Of a stretch of DNA of 64,000 nucleotides, positions 60,653 through 64,000 are shown piece after piece. How positions within the stretch are numbered: position 1 is the stretch's first letter; every line of letters starts with the position of its first letter. The stretch covers positions 4,541 through 68,540 of the forward strand of contig DASZMV010000035.1 of NCBI GenBank assembly GCA_035551675.1, read 5' to 3'. The notes under the pieces are model-generated. The model was given only the letters and a program-made list of their open reading frames with translations, ran no database searches and had not been told where the DNA came from. Source of the DNA: JAFECT01 sp035551675. GTDB lineage: Bacteria > Pseudomonadota > Alphaproteobacteria > Caulobacterales > Caulobacteraceae. The translations under genes were made by a program, and so were the position numbers.

Positions 60653-61294
60653 TCATTGGGAGGGTTTGGGGTTCACGTCCAGGCCCGCGCGCCGCGACCG
60701 AAAGTCTGGCCTGTTGACGGCTTCCAGGATCGTGCGGACCTGAGCCCGCGCGAGGTCGAAGCCCTGGGACGTGTCCACCACGAAATCGGCCCGGGTCAGC
60801 TTTTCCGCGTGCGGAGTCTGGCGTTCGAGCAAGACCTCCAGGGCGGCGGCGTCCATGCCTGGCCGCTCCAGCACCCGTTGCCGCTGCAACGGCTCCGGGG
60901 CGCTGACCACGACAACCGCGTCGACCTCGGCGTCGGCGCCGGTCTCGAACAGCAGGGGGATGTCGAGCACCGCCACGGGCGCGCCGGCTGAGCGGTTGGC
61001 GTCGAGGAAAGCGTTGCGGTGGGCCTGGACCAGGGGGTGGACGATGGCTTCCAGCCGCTCGAACCCCCCAGGCTCGGCCCGGATCAGGGCGGCGAGGCGC
61101 CGTCGATCCACTGCCCCGTCGACGATCGCGCTCGGAAAGGCGCCGCCGACCGGACCCACGGCCCCGCCGCCGCGCGCATAGAGCGCGTGCACCGTGCGAT
61201 CGGCTTCCCACACCGGCGCGCCGGCTTCGGCGAACAGGCCCGCGGTCGCGGTCTTGCCCATGCCGATGGAGCCGGTGAGGCCGAGCACGATCAC
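60653..61294 (-). CDS. coaE: Dephospho-CoA kinase
   Basis: This 213-residue P-loop kinase has LGLTGSIGMGKTATAGLFAEAGAPVWEADRTVHALY and the substrate-binding PLLFETGAD. It phosphorylates dephospho-CoA, the last step of CoA synthesis. The start is a GTG at 61294 with GGAGG 7 nt upstream. That GGAGG is the last unit of the tandem repeat at 61302-61343. Confidence 0.96.
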   Translation of the reverse strand: MIVLGLTGSIGMGKTATAGLFAEAGAPVWEADRTVHALYARGGGAVGPVGGAFPSAIVDGAVDRRRLAALIRAEPGGFERLEAIVHPLVQAHRNAFLDANRSAGAPVAVLDIPLLFETGADAEVDAVVVVSAPEPLQRQRVLERPGMDAAALEVLLERQTPHAEKLTRADFVVDTSQGFDLARAQVRTILEAVNRPDFRSRRAGLDVNPKPSQ

Positions 61295-61301
61295 GCCTGA
61301 G

Positions 61302-61343
61302 CCTCCATCACGACTGGGCCTCCATCACGACTGGGCCTCCATC
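61302..61343. repeat. 17-bp tandem duplication (about 2.5 copies) across the aroE stop
   Basis: The unit CCTCCATCACGACTGGG occurs at 61302-61318 and again at 61319-61335, and CCTCCATC follows. Because 17 is not a multiple of 3, each unit is in a different frame of aroE; the first copy met in translation provides the aroE stop. Each unit carries GGAGG in minus sense, so Shine-Dalgarno-like sites are multiplied before coaE. Confidence 0.92.
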
Positions 61344-62161
61344 GCCGCGATGGCCGCGGCGCGCACGTCGAGGTCCGGCGGCGCTTGGCCGAACAAGGCT
61401 TCGAACGAGGGCCTCGCCTGGTGGATCAGCATGGAAAGACCATCGACCGGCGTAAGGCCTCGCGCCTTCGCCGCCCGCAGCAGGCCGGTCTCCAGCGGAC
61501 GATAGGTCATGTCCATCACTGCGGCGCCCTCGGGGAGGGCGTCGAGCGGCGGCGCTGGACCGCCGGCGGCGGCGTTCACCACCAGGCCGGCGTCGCGGAA
61601 CAGGACGGCGGCTTCGCTGAGGCTGTGGGCCGCGAGCCTTTCCGACTTCAGGGCGAAGACCAGGTCTTCCGCACGCTGAGCGGTGCGGTTCAGGATCACG
61701 ATGCGCGGCGATCCGGCGTCCAGCAACGCCGCCGCGGCCGCCCGCGCCGCGCCGCCGGCGCCCAGGATGACCGCCGGCGCCTGGGAAAGCTCGAGGTCGG
61801 GCGCCTGTTCGGCGAGGGCGGCGAGCAGGCCCACGCCATCGGTGCTGCGCGCCTCGATCTCGCCGGTGTCGTCGAACAGAAGAAGGTTGGCCGAGCCGCT
61901 GTCGCGGGCGGCTTCGTCGGTCACGTCGGCCAGCGCCAGCGCCCGCTCCTTGAACGGCGCGGTGACGTTGAGGCCCCGGATCGCGCCGCCCCTCAGTCCG
62001 CGGACGAAGCGGTCGAAGTCGTCGAGCCCCGGGGCGAACGGGACATAGACGGCGTCGAGGCCCAGGGCCTCGATCCAGCGATTGTGGATCAGCGGACTGA
62101 GCGAGTGGGCAATCGGGCGTCCCACGATCCCGGCAACGGTCGCCGCGCCGGAGATCTTCAC
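61325..62161 (-). CDS. aroE: Shikimate dehydrogenase
   Basis: This 278-residue protein has the shikimate-binding SLSPLIHN, the catalytic Lys in NVTAPFKERAL, NADP Rossmann motif ILGAGGAARAAAAALLDAG and the C-terminal LIHQARPSFEALFG. It reduces 3-dehydroshikimate in the aromatic amino-acid pathway. The start is GTG at 62161, overlapping the maf stop (GTGA). Its final codons (MEAQS, then TGA) lie in the tandem repeat. Confidence 0.96.
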   Translation of the reverse strand: MKISGAATVAGIVGRPIAHSLSPLIHNRWIEALGLDAVYVPFAPGLDDFDRFVRGLRGGAIRGLNVTAPFKERALALADVTDEAARDSGSANLLLFDDTGEIEARSTDGVGLLAALAEQAPDLELSQAPAVILGAGGAARAAAAALLDAGSPRIVILNRTAQRAEDLVFALKSERLAAHSLSEAAVLFRDAGLVVNAAAGGPAPPLDALPEGAAVMDMTYRPLETGLLRAAKARGLTPVDGLSMLIHQARPSFEALFGQAPPDLDVRAAAIAAMEAQS

Positions 62162-62751
62162 GCGGCGAGCGCGCCCTCGGCGCGCAGGAAGCGGAGCAAG
62201 GGGAGCAACGGCAGGCCCAGGATGGTGAAATAGTCGCCCTCGACCCGATCGAAGATCTGGGCCCCCTCGCCTTCCAGCATGTAGCAGCCGACCGATCCCA
62301 GGATCTCGACCCCGTTGCGATCGAGATAGCCGTCCAGCCAGGCGTCGGTGAACTCGCGCGCGAACAGGGTTGCGCTGTCGGCCTCGGTAAAGACCAGTTC
62401 GCCGGCCCTGGCGACCGCCACGGCGGAATGCAGACGATGTGCGCGGCCGCGCAGGCGCGTGAGCCGCGTGCGCGCTTCGCCCAGGCTGTCGACCTTGTCG
62501 ATCAGCGCGCCGTCGAGATCGAGCGTCTGGTCGGCGCCGATGACCAGACCGTCGTGTTTCAGCGACGCGGTCTTGGCCTTTTCTTCCGCCAGCGTGCGCG
62601 CGATCTCCGCCGGCGACGAGTTACGGCGCAGCATGGCGGACTTGATGATGTCTTCGTCGACGCCGGCGCCGACGCTGATGAAAGTGACGCCCGCGTTCTT
62701 CAGCAGGGTCGCGCGCGCGGCGCTCTTCGAGGCGAGCACGAGGCGGGTCAT
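62158..62751 (-). CDS. maf: Maf family nucleotide pyrophosphatase
   Basis: This 197-residue protein has the Maf N-terminus LVLASKSAARATLLKNAGVTF, the substrate loop DGLVIGADQTLDLDGALIDKVDS and the C-terminal EGEGAQIFDRVEGDYFTILGLPLLPL. Maf enzymes hydrolyse modified or canonical nucleoside triphosphates. Its ATG overlaps the stop of the upstream regulator gene (ATGA). A longer frame to 63015 is a shadow. Confidence 0.95.
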   Translation of the reverse strand: MTRLVLASKSAARATLLKNAGVTFISVGAGVDEDIIKSAMLRRNSSPAEIARTLAEEKAKTASLKHDGLVIGADQTLDLDGALIDKVDSLGEARTRLTRLRGRAHRLHSAVAVARAGELVFTEADSATLFAREFTDAWLDGYLDRNGVEILGSVGCYMLEGEGAQIFDRVEGDYFTILGLPLLPLLRFLRAEGALAA

Positions 62752-63608
62752 GCGAGCACGCCCACGCGGCCCGAACGCTTTTCGGTCAAGAGATTGAGCA
62801 CTGCCGCTGCGGTCTCTTCCACGGAGCGGCGGGTGACGTCGATGGTGGGCCAGCCGTGGCGTTCGAACAGACGCCGGGCGCGGATGGTCTCTTCGCGCAC
62901 CGCGTCGCTTTCCACATAGGAGGAGGCGCGCTCTTCCTTGAGGCTGAGCAGGCGGTTGCGCCGGATCTGGATCAGCCGGTCGGGCGAGACGGTCAGGCCC
63001 ACGACCAGGGGCCATTTCAGGCTGAACAGCGAGGTCGGCGGCTCACTGCCGGGCACCAGCGGCACGTTGGCGGTGCGCACGCCGCGGTTGGCGAGATAGA
63101 TGCTGGTCGGGGTCTTGGACGTGCGGCTCACGCCGACCAGCACGACGTCGGCGCTTTCCAGGTCGTGGGTGTTGGCGGCGTCGTCGTGGGTGATGGCGTA
63201 GTTCAGCGCCTCCATCCGGTTGAAGTAGTCGCTGTCGAGCGCGTGTTGCGCGCCGACGCGGGTGGTCAGGGTCGCGGCGCCGAGATAGCGCGACAAGGCG
63301 CCGACCAGGGGATCGAGCGCTGCGATGGTCGGCATGTCGAGCCGGCGGCAGCCTTCCTCGAGGTCCGTGCGCAGCTCCTTGTCGACGATGGTGTGAAGCA
63401 CAATGCCCGGCGCGGACTCGATCTCGTTCAACACCCGTTCGAGCTGCTTTCGCGAACGCACCAGGGCGTAGATGTGCTCGATCGGAATGACGCCGTCGAA
63501 GCGCGCGACCACCGCCTTGGCCATGGCGTTCAACGTCTCGCCAGTGGAGTCCGACACCAGGTGGACGTGGAAATAGGTGGCTAGGCGTGGGCTTCCGGGT
63601 GGGAGCAT
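62748..63608 (-). CDS. PEP synthase/pyruvate-phosphate dikinase regulatory protein (DUF299)
   Basis: This 286-residue bifunctional kinase/pyrophosphorylase has LVSDSTGETLNAMAKAVVARF near the N-terminus and the P-loop-like VGVSRTSKTPTSIYLANRG. It reversibly phosphorylates PEP synthase or pyruvate phosphate dikinase to switch it off and on. ATG 63608 gives the family length; the longer frame to 63788 crosses the origin-like DNA and is unlikely. It is the first gene of a five-gene coupled operon and the last gene before the gene-free right end. Confidence 0.94.
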   Translation of the reverse strand: MLPPGSPRLATYFHVHLVSDSTGETLNAMAKAVVARFDGVIPIEHIYALVRSRKQLERVLNEIESAPGIVLHTIVDKELRTDLEEGCRRLDMPTIAALDPLVGALSRYLGAATLTTRVGAQHALDSDYFNRMEALNYAITHDDAANTHDLESADVVLVGVSRTSKTPTSIYLANRGVRTANVPLVPGSEPPTSLFSLKWPLVVGLTVSPDRLIQIRRNRLLSLKEERASSYVESDAVREETIRARRLFERHGWPTIDVTRRSVEETAAAVLNLLTEKRSGRVGVLA

Positions 63609-64000
63609 GGGGACGGTTCGGTTATCGACCGCGGGAACGGTCTGGGGACAGGTGAGGACAAATCCCTTAGCGCGGGGCGCTGGGCCGCGCACCCGGGACG
63701 GCGAGGGTGTTTGGGTGAGCTTTATCCCCGCCCGCGGTCTTCGCCAAAAGCGGTTTTCCCGGTGTGGGGGCGAAGACGACCGTTCCACGACGGCGCCCAG
63801 GCGAGGCGCCTGCGAAGGTTAAGAAAGTCTTAAGGCGCGCGAGGGTTGGCGCGCCGTCCCCACTATCCCCAGGGGTCGGGAAAAGCCGATCCCGCTGTGG
63901 TTCGATCCCGGCGCCGATGATCCGGACCCTGAGGACCCGGAGCTTGTCCCCGTAACCCCGGGGACCTACTACCCTCCTCTATATTCTCTTAACTTCTTAT
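63609..64000. other. Gene-free region resembling a Caulobacter-type chromosome origin
   Basis: These 392 bp contain no credible gene. They hold a full CtrA-type box (63819-63833) and DnaA-box-like 9-mers at 63622-63630 (TTATCGACC) and 63722-63730 (TTATCCCCG). A TGATCCGGA occurs at 63918-63926, a GTCCCC/GGGGAC hairpin at 63946-63965, and an AT-rich run begins near 63979 with another TTAA (63989-63992). In Caulobacter the origin lies next to the gene for the DUF299 regulator. The region continues past the window, so the origin cannot be confirmed. Confidence 0.6.
63819..63833. promoter_or_regulatory. Full CtrA-type binding site
   Basis: TTAA-N7-TTAA is exact (TTAAGAAAGTCTTAA), the consensus for the cell-cycle regulator CtrA. 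It is about 210 bp upstream of the DUF299 regulator gene, in the origin-like region. It is notable for its AT content in GC-rich DNA. Confidence 0.7.

Overview
The window is high-GC chromosomal DNA of an alphaproteobacterium, most likely a member of the Caulobacterales (Caulobacter/Phenylobacterium-like). The evidence is the very large NAD-dependent glutamate dehydrogenase (GdhZ type), the phoH-ybeY-corC-lnt-xre-metK-trmB order, the rimP-nusA-ylxR-infB and rbfA-truB-rpsO-pnp blocks, and a right end in which a pyruvate-phosphate-dikinase/PEP-synthase regulator, maf, aroE, coaE, dnaQ and secB sit next to a gene-free region with a full CtrA-type box. That arrangement resembles the region beside the Caulobacter replication origin. 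No tRNA, rRNA, CRISPR, insertion sequence or phage gene was recognised. Almost all of the window is coding, mostly on the minus strand.

Layout. 1-2.2 kb: two tandem PstS phosphate-binding proteins, the first cut by the window edge. 2.2-4.5 kb: an unrecognised membrane-anchored protein and infC. 4.6-18.7 kb: envelope sugar metabolism: GT9 and GT4 glycosyltransferases, an alpha/beta hydrolase, an SqdB-like UDP-sulfoquinovose synthase, galU, two small lipoproteins behind a candidate general-stress promoter, glmS and glmM, a CHAD protein, phosphomannomutase/phosphoglucomutase, KdsD arabinose-5-phosphate isomerase and GpmA. 18.7-20.5 kb: a stand-alone RibD-type deaminase, a periplasmic cyclophilin and three related large palindromic intergenic repeats. 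20.5-37.9 kb: the translation/RNA block pnp-rpsO-truB-rbfA and infB-ylxR-nusA-rimP, split by about 7 kb holding six genes, among them two TPR-sulfotransferases. 38-40.8 kb: an unrecognised secreted protein, an enoyl-CoA hydratase-like protein, a DUF1428 protein, a tiny membrane protein and trmB. 41-50.3 kb: metK, an XRE regulator, lnt, corC, ybeY, phoH, miaB, fur, rimI, tsaB and nfuA. 50.4-58.6 kb: a DUF1963-like protein, gdhZ, an AI-2E family permease and mltA. 58.6-63.6 kb: Tim44-like protein, secB, dnaQ, coaE, aroE, maf and the PPDK/PEPS regulator. 63.6-64.0 kb: the origin-like region.

How the genes work together. glmS, glmM, galU, the phosphomannomutase, kdsD and the sugar transferases supply and use activated sugars for peptidoglycan, LPS and possibly a sulfosugar glycolipid. 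rimP, nusA, infB, rbfA, truB, rpsO and pnp form the usual transcription/ribosome-maturation superoperon. Many minus-strand genes overlap by 1-14 nt (ATGA, GTGA, TGATG), which points to long translationally coupled operons.

The most interesting non-coding signals are the palindrome family at 14.8, 19.1 and 20.3 kb, a different palindrome at 40.9 kb, a terminator-like leader directly in front of rimP, an inverted repeat in front of metK, a 17-bp tandem duplication at the aroE/coaE junction, and the origin-like right end. Everything here is read by eye; no database search or folding program was run.
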